A stretch of DNA of 64,000 nucleotides from Tessaracoccus caeni (GTDB taxonomy: Bacteria; Actinomycetota; Actinomycetes; Propionibacteriales; Propionibacteriaceae), in the NCBI RefSeq assembly GCF_029211185.1, contig NZ_JARGDO010000007.1:1-64000 (forward strand), in the 5' to 3' direction. Position numbers and translations under genes: made by a program. Below the pieces are notes generated by a model. That model was not told the DNA's origin. It ran no database searches and was given only the letters and a program-made list of their open reading frames with translations. Of the stretch, positions 7,034 through 14,793 are shown piece by piece (positions within the stretch are counted from its first letter, which is position 1; the number at the start of each line of letters is the position of its first letter).

Positions 7034-8319
7034 CCGTGGATCTTCCAGTAGTACTTGACCTGGTAGTGACCGCCATGGCCGTAGAAGTTGGCCACCCGGA
7101 TGCCGGACGACGGGTTGCCCCACTGCCCGTTCGGGTAGTACCAGCGAGCGGACTTGCTGGGCGTCGTGACGCTGACCGTCTGGATCGGGAAGATGTCGTC
7201 GCCGAACAGGTTGATCAGCCACCCGACGAAGACATCGACGATCCACGCGACGGCCGCACCGATCGCGTTGGCGATCACCGGGCCGAGGTAGGCGCTGAGG
7301 CCTGCGCCGATCGCCTTCGCGATGGCCGCCTTCACCTGGTCGCGAACCGACTTCCACACCCGGTCGAGGAAGGCCTGCAGGCCGCCGTGATCCTTCTCGG
7401 CGAGGATGAAGGCCACGAGGTACTTCTTCGGCCAGTAGTTGCCCTCGTTCATGTTGAACGTGGTGTAGCGCCAGTTGGGGTAGGTCTTGCGGTCGCCGTC
7501 GTCGAAGCCGCCGCCGATGTAGACCTCGTTGATCGGGCGGGTGTCGCCGTCCTCGTCGGTCTCGATGCCGGCCAGCGCGATCTCGTCGCTGCCCCACCAC
7601 TCCGGGTTGGTCTCGTCGACGCACTTCACCTCGGTGATCCACAGACCCATGTTGCTGGGATCCGCGAACGGCTCGAAGTCCTCGCCGACCACCATGCCCT
7701 CGAAGGGATCGCCTTCGGTGACGGGGCCCCAGACGTCGGCGAGACGGTCGTGGTTGACGACGCCGGTCTCGATCCGGGCCTCCTCAGCCTTGTCCGCGGC
7801 CGCGGCGACTCGCTCGACGGTCAGCGCCTCGCCCTCGACGGTGAGCGCTCCCTCCTGTGCGGAGAGCCGGGTCAGGGGCACGATGAACTGATCGCCCTTG
7901 AGGCCGAGCAGCTTCTTGTCGATCTTCGGCAGCGTGACGTTGGTGGTGAACGAGTCGAACCCGCCCTTGCGGACGAAGGTCGTCGCGTCCAGCACGCCGG
8001 CGTTGCCGAACATCGCCAGACGCGCGCTCTCGGGTGCCGTCACCAGCTTGGACGCGACGCCCGCGAAGTGCTCCTGGCGGTCCTTCGCGAGAGTGGCGAG
8101 CGCCGAGTGCATATCCGCCTCGATCGATCCGGCCTGCAGCGTCTCCGCCGAGCTGGCCGCCGCGGTGGCGAAGGAGTACTTCAATCCGCCGAGCACCGAC
8201 TCCGCGATCTTGCGGATCTCGCCCTGCGTGGGAGCGGTGACGGCCTCGTCGACGGACGGCGTCGGAAGAATCCTCAATTCCTTCAGATCGAAGTTCCCGA
8301 AGGTGGTCGTGATAGACAT
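7030..8319 (-). CDS. Uncharacterised 429-residue protein with an amphipathic helical segment and Gly/aromatic-rich end
   Basis: I do not recognise a named family. No signal peptide is visible. Visible parts: an N-terminal region rich in Ala/Glu helices (30-110); a central module with KCVDETNPEWWGSDEIALAG (232-251) and GGGFDDGDRKTY (269-280), an acidic stretch that could bind metal; a Gly/Ala-rich hydrophobic or amphipathic stretch (about 328-373) resembling a membrane-inserting segment; and a C-terminal beta-rich part ending FYGHGGHYQVKYYWKIHG. The ATG start follows a GAGAGGGG ribosome-binding site. The gene is coupled by GTGA to a subtilase. A secreted or pore-forming effector, or a substrate of the protease, are guesses. 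The central and C-terminal motifs look to me like a recurrent bacterial family, but I cannot name it. Confidence 0.75.
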   Translation of the reverse strand: MSITTTFGNFDLKELRILPTPSVDEAVTAPTQGEIRKIAESVLGGLKYSFATAAASSAETLQAGSIEADMHSALATLAKDRQEHFAGVASKLVTAPESARLAMFGNAGVLDATTFVRKGGFDSFTTNVTLPKIDKKLLGLKGDQFIVPLTRLSAQEGALTVEGEALTVERVAAAADKAEEARIETGVVNHDRLADVWGPVTEGDPFEGMVVGEDFEPFADPSNMGLWITEVKCVDETNPEWWGSDEIALAGIETDEDGDTRPINEVYIGGGFDDGDRKTYPNWRYTTFNMNEGNYWPKKYLVAFILAEKDHGGLQAFLDRVWKSVRDQVKAAIAKAIGAGLSAYLGPVIANAIGAAVAWIVDVFVGWLINLFGDDIFPIQTVSVTTPSKSARWYYPNGQWGNPSSGIRVANFYGHGGHYQVKYYWKIHG

Positions 8320-8334
8320 GGTTTTTCCCCTCTC

Positions 8335-8353
8335 GTGAGTCCCTGTGACTCAC
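8335..8353. promoter_or_regulatory. Inverted repeat in the leader of the unknown gene
   Basis: GTGAGTC (8335-8341), a 5-bp spacer and GACTCAC (8347-8353) form a perfect 7-5-7 palindrome 16 bp before the start codon at 8319, between the DUF4032 gene and the unknown gene. It could be an operator or a small leader hairpin. The 84-bp gap around it is the only place for a separate promoter for the 429-residue gene. Confidence 0.45.
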
Positions 8354-8403
8354 TGCTCGATAAGAGCGGGGACCTGATCGGCTGATACAGGTGAGATAAG
8401 GAT

Positions 8404-9783
8404 TCAGTCCTTGTCCTTCGACGCGGCCTTGGCTCGGAGCGCGTTGATGTCGAGGGTCTCGTACAGAGGAACCTCGGGGTCGTTGGCGGCGTCCTCCCAC
8501 GGATCGTAGGGTTCGTCGTCGTCATCGTCATCGACGAAGCCCTGCGACGGGTCGTAGATGTTGCGCAGTTCCTGGCCGACGGGCTGCAGCGTGCCGAGGT
8601 GCTCGTCGGGCAGCTCGGTGAGGATGTCGTTGATGTAGCCGGCGGTGGCCTCTTCCGTCGCCACCTCGCGCTGCTCGCGCTGCGACTGGAACCACCGGTA
8701 GTCGAGCATCTCGTGGAAGAACTGGGCGGGCTCGCGCTTGGCGCGTAGGTGGTGCGGGATGCGCGCGATGGTGGGCTCGAAGATCTCCAGCAACCAGCGG
8801 TGGGCGGACACCGACTCGGGCAGCTCGGGGCACACCTTGGCGCGGTAGGCGTCCATGTCGTTCAGCAACCGCCGGGCCTGGTGTTCCTCGGCGTCGATGC
8901 CGGTCAGCCTCATCAGACGACGGGAGTGGTGTCCCGCGTCGACCACCTTGGGCTGGATGCGGATGGTGCGGCCGTCGGCTGAGGTCGATACGTCGATCTC
9001 GGCGACGTCGAAGCCCAGCGCGTTCAGGCGCCGGCCGCGGCCCTCGATGCGATACAGCTCCGAGCCGTCGAACTCCTCCACCCCGGTGAGCTCGTTCCAC
9101 AGCGCGTGGTAACGCTCCTCGATGGTGGCTACCAGAGCGGCCGGGTCGAGCGACTCGTCCAGCATCTCGCCGGCCTCGAGATCGAGGAACTCGCCGAACA
9201 GGTTGGTGCGGGCGATCTGCAGGTCGTGGGCGCGCTGGCCGTCGGTGAGCTCGGGATGGATCTCGCCCGTCTCCGCGTCGACGAGGTATGCCGCGAACTC
9301 GCCCGCGTCGCGGCGGAACAGGATGTTGGACAGCGACACGTCGCCCCAGAAGAAGCCGGTGAGGTGGAGGCGCACGAGCAGCACCACCATCGCGTCGAGG
9401 AGGCGCACCACCGTCTCGTGCTTGATGCCCTTGTAGAACAGCGCGCGATACGGGAGCGAGAAGGGCAGGTGCCGGGTGAGCAGGATGGGGTCGAGCGGCA
9501 GGCCCTCGCCGTCCTTGCGGCCGAGCACCACGGCGACCGGATCGACGCTGGGCACATTGAGCCGGTCCAGTTCGTGCAGCAGCCGGTACTCCTGCACGGC
9601 CACCTCTTCCAGGATCTCCTTGGCCGCGAAGATGTCGTCACCCACCTGGATGAAGCGCACCACGTGCCGGGAGATGCCTCGGGGGAGCGCCACCAGGTTC
9701 TCCGTGGGCCACTCCGCCAGCGGGACGTTCCAGGGCAGGGTGATCAGCTGCGGGTTGGGTTTGGCAGCGAGAAACCTGGGCAC
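8404..9783 (-). CDS. DUF4032 protein with a kinase-like fold
   Basis: The protein has 459 residues. The N-terminal half resembles lipopolysaccharide-kinase-like folds: Lys in AAKEILEE, a catalytic-loop-like FFWGDVSLSNILFRRD (GDxSxxN) and VDAETGEI where DFG would be. The C-terminal half (from about 240) matches DUF4032, and the end is acidic (DDDDDDEPYDPWED). The start is GTG 9783, giving VPRFLAAKPNPQL; the longer frame upstream is a shadow of metB. The family is common and uncharacterised in actinobacteria. Phosphotransfer is a possibility, not shown. It lies 62 bp after metB on the same strand. Confidence 0.85.
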   Translation of the reverse strand: MPRFLAAKPNPQLITLPWNVPLAEWPTENLVALPRGISRHVVRFIQVGDDIFAAKEILEEVAVQEYRLLHELDRLNVPSVDPVAVVLGRKDGEGLPLDPILLTRHLPFSLPYRALFYKGIKHETVVRLLDAMVVLLVRLHLTGFFWGDVSLSNILFRRDAGEFAAYLVDAETGEIHPELTDGQRAHDLQIARTNLFGEFLDLEAGEMLDESLDPAALVATIEERYHALWNELTGVEEFDGSELYRIEGRGRRLNALGFDVAEIDVSTSADGRTIRIQPKVVDAGHHSRRLMRLTGIDAEEHQARRLLNDMDAYRAKVCPELPESVSAHRWLLEIFEPTIARIPHHLRAKREPAQFFHEMLDYRWFQSQREQREVATEEATAGYINDILTELPDEHLGTLQPVGQELRNIYDPSQGFVDDDDDDEPYDPWEDAANDPEVPLYETLDINALRAKAASKDKD

Positions 9784-9845
9784 GGAATGCAGTCTATGAG
9801 GTTTGGCGGGCCATCGGACCGCGTGCCATCCATCCGCGGAACGTC

Positions 9846-10994
9846 TTAGGTGCGATCCAACGCCTCTGAGACGACGGCGACCAGGTCGTCGCGGCTCTCG
9901 AGACCGATGCTGAAGCGCAACATGCCTGGCGTGATTCCGGCCACTTCCCGGGCCTCGGGCGTCATGCCGGCGTGGGTCATCGTCTCGGGATGGCACACCA
10001 AGGACTCGACGCCGCCGAGCGATTCGGCCAGGTGGAAGATCTCCAGGCCGTCCAGGAAACGACGACAGGACTCCCAGCTGCCCAGATCGATGCTGAGCAG
10101 CGATCCGAAGCCCGACTGCTGACGCGCCGCGACGTCGTGTCCCTCGTGGGTCGGCAGGCCGGGGTAGTGCAGCGCGGTGACGGCGGGGTGAGCGTCGAAG
10201 AGGTCGACGAGGGCGCGGGTGTTCTCGTCGTGCACGCGCAGCCGCGCGTCGAGGGTGCGCAGCCCGCGCAACGTGAGGTAGGAGTCGAGCGGGCTGGCGG
10301 TGAGGCCCAGCGCGTTGGCCCAGAGCCTCAGGTTCTCGTGCTGCTCCGGCGTCGAGGCGACGACGGCGCCGCCCACCACGTCGGAGTGACCGTTCAGGAA
10401 CTTGGTGGTGGAGTGGATCACCAGGTCGGCTCCGAGCGCCAGCGGCTGCTGCAGCAGGGGCGAGAGGAAGGTGTTGTCGGCCACCACCAAAGCGCCCGCG
10501 CGGTGGGCCGCCGCCGCGGCCGCCTCGATGTCGGTGATCCTGAGCAGCGGGTTGGAGGGCGTCTCGATCCACACCAGATCGGCGCCCGAGGCGAGCGACT
10601 CGGCGTAGGCCTCGGAGTTGAAGTCGACGAAGTCGACGACGAAGCGGCCTTGTGCGGCCAGCATGGTGAACAGCCGCCAGGTGCCGCCATACGCGTCGTG
10701 CTGCACGACGATGCGCCCGCCGGTCGGCACGTAGGCCTCGGCGATCAGGGTGATCGCTGCCAGGCCCGAGGCGACGATGGTGGCCCCGGCCCCGCCCTCC
10801 AGCTCCGCGACGGCCTCGCCCAGCAGATCCCGGGTGGGGTTGCCGGAGCGGGAGTAGTCGTAGGTCCGCGGCCGACCGGGCGCCTCGAAGGCGTAATTGC
10901 TCGACAGGTAGATGGGAGGCACGACGGCCCCTTGCGCCGGATCGGTTCCCATGCCGGTGCGTATCGCTTTGGTCCACTGTCCGAGCTCAGCCAT
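9846..10994 (-). CDS. metB: Cystathionine gamma-synthase (PLP-dependent)
   Basis: The 382-residue protein belongs to the Cys/Met-metabolism PLP family. YDYSRSGNPTRD, the PLP-contacting Asp173 (VADNTF) and the Schiff-base Lys198 in HSTTKFLNGHSD are all present. It would join O-acyl-homoserine and cysteine to cystathionine in methionine synthesis in the cytosol. The closely related cystathionine gamma-lyase or O-acetylhomoserine sulfhydrylase cannot be excluded from sequence alone, although the GNPTRD box and length fit MetB best. It is divergent from the sulfatase gene, with palindromes in the shared 128-bp gap. Confidence 0.85.
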   Translation of the reverse strand: MAELGQWTKAIRTGMGTDPAQGAVVPPIYLSSNYAFEAPGRPRTYDYSRSGNPTRDLLGEAVAELEGGAGATIVASGLAAITLIAEAYVPTGGRIVVQHDAYGGTWRLFTMLAAQGRFVVDFVDFNSEAYAESLASGADLVWIETPSNPLLRITDIEAAAAAAHRAGALVVADNTFLSPLLQQPLALGADLVIHSTTKFLNGHSDVVGGAVVASTPEQHENLRLWANALGLTASPLDSYLTLRGLRTLDARLRVHDENTRALVDLFDAHPAVTALHYPGLPTHEGHDVAARQQSGFGSLLSIDLGSWESCRRFLDGLEIFHLAESLGGVESLVCHPETMTHAGMTPEAREVAGITPGMLRFSIGLESRDDLVAVVSEALDRT

Positions 10995-11035
10995 GGGCCC
11001 AACCGTAGCGATCTCGCGGGCCTTGACGGAACCGC

Positions 11036-11067
11036 GTTCTCTCTCGGGAGAGAACGTGAGATCTCAC
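11036..11067. promoter_or_regulatory. Two adjoining palindromes in the metB/sulfatase divergent region
   Basis: A 20-bp palindrome (GTTCTCTC, 4-bp centre, GAGAGAAC; 11036-11055) is followed directly by the perfect 12-bp palindrome GTGAGATCTCAC (11056-11067). They lie between the start of metB and the start of the sulfatase gene and are good operator candidates for either. A TAGCCT hexamer at 11111-11116 lies 6 bases before the sulfatase ATG and would fit a leaderless promoter. Confidence 0.5.
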
Positions 11068-11122
11068 CTCGGAGTTGCTATGGCCGTGGTCGGGAAGATC
11101 CTCCCGCCGCTAGCCTGTGACG

Positions 11123-12565
11123 ATGAGCAGCGACGCACGTGCAGCCGTCGGGGCCGGGCGCCCCAACATCGTCTTCCTCCTGTCCGACGACCACGCCGCC
11201 AACGCGATCAGTTGCTACGGCTCCGTCGTCAATCGCACGCCCGGCATCGACCGGATCGCGGAGGCCGGCGTGCGGTTCGAGACGGCCCTGGTGGAGAACG
11301 CGCTGTGCACGCCCAGCCGCGCCGCCTTCCTGACGGGCACCTACAGCCACGTGAGCGCCGTGACGACGCTCAGCACGTACCTGACCAACGATCAGCCGAC
11401 GTTCATCGGCGCCCTGCGCGCGGCCGGCTACCGCACGGCGATCTTCGGCAAGTGGCATCTCGGGCACGGCGAGGGCTACGACCCGGCGGGGTTCGATCAC
11501 TGGGAGGTGCTGCCCGACCAGGGGGAGTACTTCGACCCGGAGTTCTACACCCCCGACGGCCCCGTGCGTCGCGAGGGCTACGTCACCGACATCATCACCG
11601 AGCGCGCCCTCGACTGGATGGCCGAACAGGGGGATGAGCCGTTCTGCGTCCTCATCTGGCACAAGGCCCCGCACCGCCCCTGGCAGCCGCATCCGCGGCA
11701 CGCCGGCCTGTTCGTCGACCCGATCCCCGTGCCCGATACCTTCTTCGACGACTACGAGGGCCGCGGCACCGCCGCGCGGCACGCGACGATGCGGGTGGCC
11801 GACGATCTCACCGACATCGACCTCAAGGAGGATCCGCCGGAGGAGCTCCCGTACCGCGACCTCGCGCTCTGGAAGTACCAGCGCTACCTGCAGGACTACC
11901 TGCGCTGCGTCGCCGCGCTGGACGAAGGCGTCGAGACCGTGCTCGGCGCGCTGCGCGACCGCGGCCAGTGGGACGACACGGTGACCATCTACGCCTCCGA
12001 CCAGGGCTTCTTCCTGGGTGAGCACGGCTGGTTCGATAAGCGCTTCATGTATGAGGAGTCGCTCCGGATGCCGTTGGTGCTGAGCTACCCGGCCAAGGTC
12101 GCGCCCGGCCAGGAGGTGGCGAGCCTCGTCGCGAACGTCGACCTGGGGCAGACCATCCTCGACTTCGCCGGCGTCGACGCGCCCGAGCGGATGCAGGGCT
12201 ACAGCCTCGTGCCGCTGCTCACCGACGACCCGACGGCGGTGGTGCGCGACGCGCACTACTACCGCTACTACGAGCACGACGACAACATGCACCACGTCTG
12301 GGCGCACTACGGGATCCGCACCGAGCGCTACAAGCTGATCTACTACTACGCCGACGGCATGGGGCTGCCCAACACCTCAGGCGTGAGCTACCCGCCCGAG
12401 TGGGAGCTGTTCGACCTGGAGCGGGATCCGTACGAGCTGCGCAGCGTCCACCTCGATCCCGAGTACGCCGGCGTCCGAGCCGAACTCACCCGACGGCTCG
12501 AGGAACTGCAGCGCGAGCTGGGCGACGAGCCCTTCCACCGCCGGCCGCGGCCGCCCCGGGCATGA
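11123..12565 (+). CDS. Sulfatase (formylglycine-type)
   Basis: The protein has 480 residues. It opens with PNIVFLLSDDHA (metal-binding Asp22/Asp23) and carries the sulfatase signature CTPSRAAFLTG, where Cys62 would be converted to formylglycine by a separate enzyme not seen in the window. FGKWHLG and SDQGFFLGEHGWFDKRFMYEESLR match the iduronate-2-sulfatase/heparan-N-sulfatase branch. There is no signal peptide, so it acts in the cytosol on imported sulfated sugars or other sulfate esters. A GTG two codons upstream (11117) is the alternative start. It ends before a strong bidirectional terminator. The substrate is not determinable from sequence. Confidence 0.85.
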   Translation: MSSDARAAVGAGRPNIVFLLSDDHAANAISCYGSVVNRTPGIDRIAEAGVRFETALVENALCTPSRAAFLTGTYSHVSAVTTLSTYLTNDQPTFIGALRAAGYRTAIFGKWHLGHGEGYDPAGFDHWEVLPDQGEYFDPEFYTPDGPVRREGYVTDIITERALDWMAEQGDEPFCVLIWHKAPHRPWQPHPRHAGLFVDPIPVPDTFFDDYEGRGTAARHATMRVADDLTDIDLKEDPPEELPYRDLALWKYQRYLQDYLRCVAALDEGVETVLGALRDRGQWDDTVTIYASDQGFFLGEHGWFDKRFMYEESLRMPLVLSYPAKVAPGQEVASLVANVDLGQTILDFAGVDAPERMQGYSLVPLLTDDPTAVVRDAHYYRYYEHDDNMHHVWAHYGIRTERYKLIYYYADGMGLPNTSGVSYPPEWELFDLERDPYELRSVHLDPEYAGVRAELTRRLEELQRELGDEPFHRRPRPPRA

Positions 12566-12642
12566 CGGCGGCCGTGGGTCCGCCGTCGGAACGCCCCCAT
12601 GCGGGCCCCCCGATCGCGCCCTGAGCGTTTGAAGGAGATAAA

Positions 12643-12680
12643 GCAAAGAGGCGGGCCCCCAAGGGAGCCCGCCTCTTTGC
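12643..12680. terminator. Bidirectional intrinsic terminator
   Basis: A perfect 14-bp stem GCAAAGAGGCGGGC / GCCCGCCTCTTTGC with a 10-base loop lies between the convergent sulfatase and ABC-ATPase genes. An A-rich side and a T-rich side let it serve both strands. Confidence 0.85.
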
Positions 12681-12694
12681 TGCTATGAGAGCGA

Positions 12695-13792
<1,098 letters not shown>

Positions 13793-13809
13793 GCCACACA
13801 TCCTTTCCA

Positions 13810-13827
13810 CGGGCAGGTACGTGCCCG
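13810..13827. promoter_or_regulatory. 18-bp near-perfect palindrome before the orphan ATPase gene
   Basis: CGGGCA, a GTAC centre flanked by one mismatched pair, and TGCCCG form a palindrome 18 bp upstream of the start codon and next to the ribosome-binding site. It could be an operator or a leader hairpin controlling the shared ATPase. Confidence 0.4.
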
Positions 13828-13992
13828 ACGATCCGTAGTGGAGAAGAGAACCCTCATCGTTTAAGGGCTTCTGGTGTGAACTGTAACTGGTAGTAGTCCC
13901 CGTCGTCCATGTGGGTCCGCTTTCTGGACGGGCGTGTCGCCCGCGTTCGCTCCCGCTGGGGGAGCGCTCGTGCGGCGGGTACGCTTCGGCAG

Positions 13993-14739
13993 GTGGAATC
14001 CAATGAGCCAGACCGCACGCCGTCCGACGGTGTCGACCCCACCGAGGAACGCCCCTGGTGGGAGGACGAAGGCATGCCGTGGAAGAAGGAGCCCGGGCGC
14101 TCCGACTACGCATGTCTCGCCTGGTTCGGCGTGATCGGAGTATTCAGCCTTGCCCTGATCCCGACGCGCGCCTGGCTGCTCGGAGTGGCACCCGACTGGC
14201 TGGCCATGATCACCGGCGGACGCACCGCCGTCGCCGCGTCGGGGGCGCTCGCGGGCGTGGGGCAGATGGCTCACTGGCCGGTCGTGCTCGTGATCGCGTC
14301 GATCTTGAGCCTCAAGTTCGACTGGATCTACTGGTGGGCCGGCAAGCTGTGGGGCCGGGGCATGATCGAGATCTGGGCCGGGCGCAGCGTCCGGGCCAAG
14401 CGCAACTACGACCGGGCCGAGCGCTGGGCGGAGAAGCTGGGCCCGCTCGGCTTTTTCATCGCCTATGTGCCCATTCCGCTGCCGCTGATGCAGGTGGTCT
14501 TCGTGCTGTCCGGTGCCGCGAAGATGAGCCTGAAGCGCTTCCTGATCTATGACTACGTCGCCAGCACCATCTGGCTGGTCTTCTATTTCTGGCTGGGCTG
14601 GCAGCTCGGCGAACCTGTCGTGGAGATCCTGAACTGGTACGCGCGGATCGCAGGATATGTCGCGATCGGCCTGCTCGTGGTGATCGTCGTCACCACCGTG
14701 TTGTCGGCGCGGAAGAAGGCATCTAGCCAGGAGGGCTAA
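13993..14739 (+). CDS. DedA/VTT-family membrane protein
   Basis: The protein has 248 residues from GTG 13993 (VESNEPDR); an in-frame ATG at 13909 would add a basic, unlikely leader. After a charged N-terminus (EERPWWEDEG) there are about five hydrophobic segments and a VTT-like core with RAERWAEKLGPLGFFIAYVP and the helix-breaking prolines PIPLPLMQ. DedA-family proteins act in membrane-lipid recycling or proton-dependent homeostasis; the role here is unknown. It is transcribed divergently from the ATPase gene and lies 54 bp before the GH32 gene, so the two may be co-transcribed. Confidence 0.75.
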   Translation: MESNEPDRTPSDGVDPTEERPWWEDEGMPWKKEPGRSDYACLAWFGVIGVFSLALIPTRAWLLGVAPDWLAMITGGRTAVAASGALAGVGQMAHWPVVLVIASILSLKFDWIYWWAGKLWGRGMIEIWAGRSVRAKRNYDRAERWAEKLGPLGFFIAYVPIPLPLMQVVFVLSGAAKMSLKRFLIYDYVASTIWLVFYFWLGWQLGEPVVEILNWYARIAGYVAIGLLVVIVVTTVLSARKKASSQEG

Positions 14740-14793
14740 CACGTTTTAGACTGATGTCTCCCGACACCGACGTCACGTCAAGGAGACATCTAG

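Noticed and set aside
10995..11122. Possible SAM or cobalamin riboswitch upstream of metB
   Set aside because: The region is 128 bp of GC-rich palindromes without riboswitch core motifs; operator sites explain the structure better.
13793..14113. 107-residue N-terminal extension of the orphan sugar-ABC ATPase
   Set aside because: The extension is basic low-complexity sequence through the divergent promoter; MATVSFRDAC at 13792 with an AAAGGA ribosome site is the family start.
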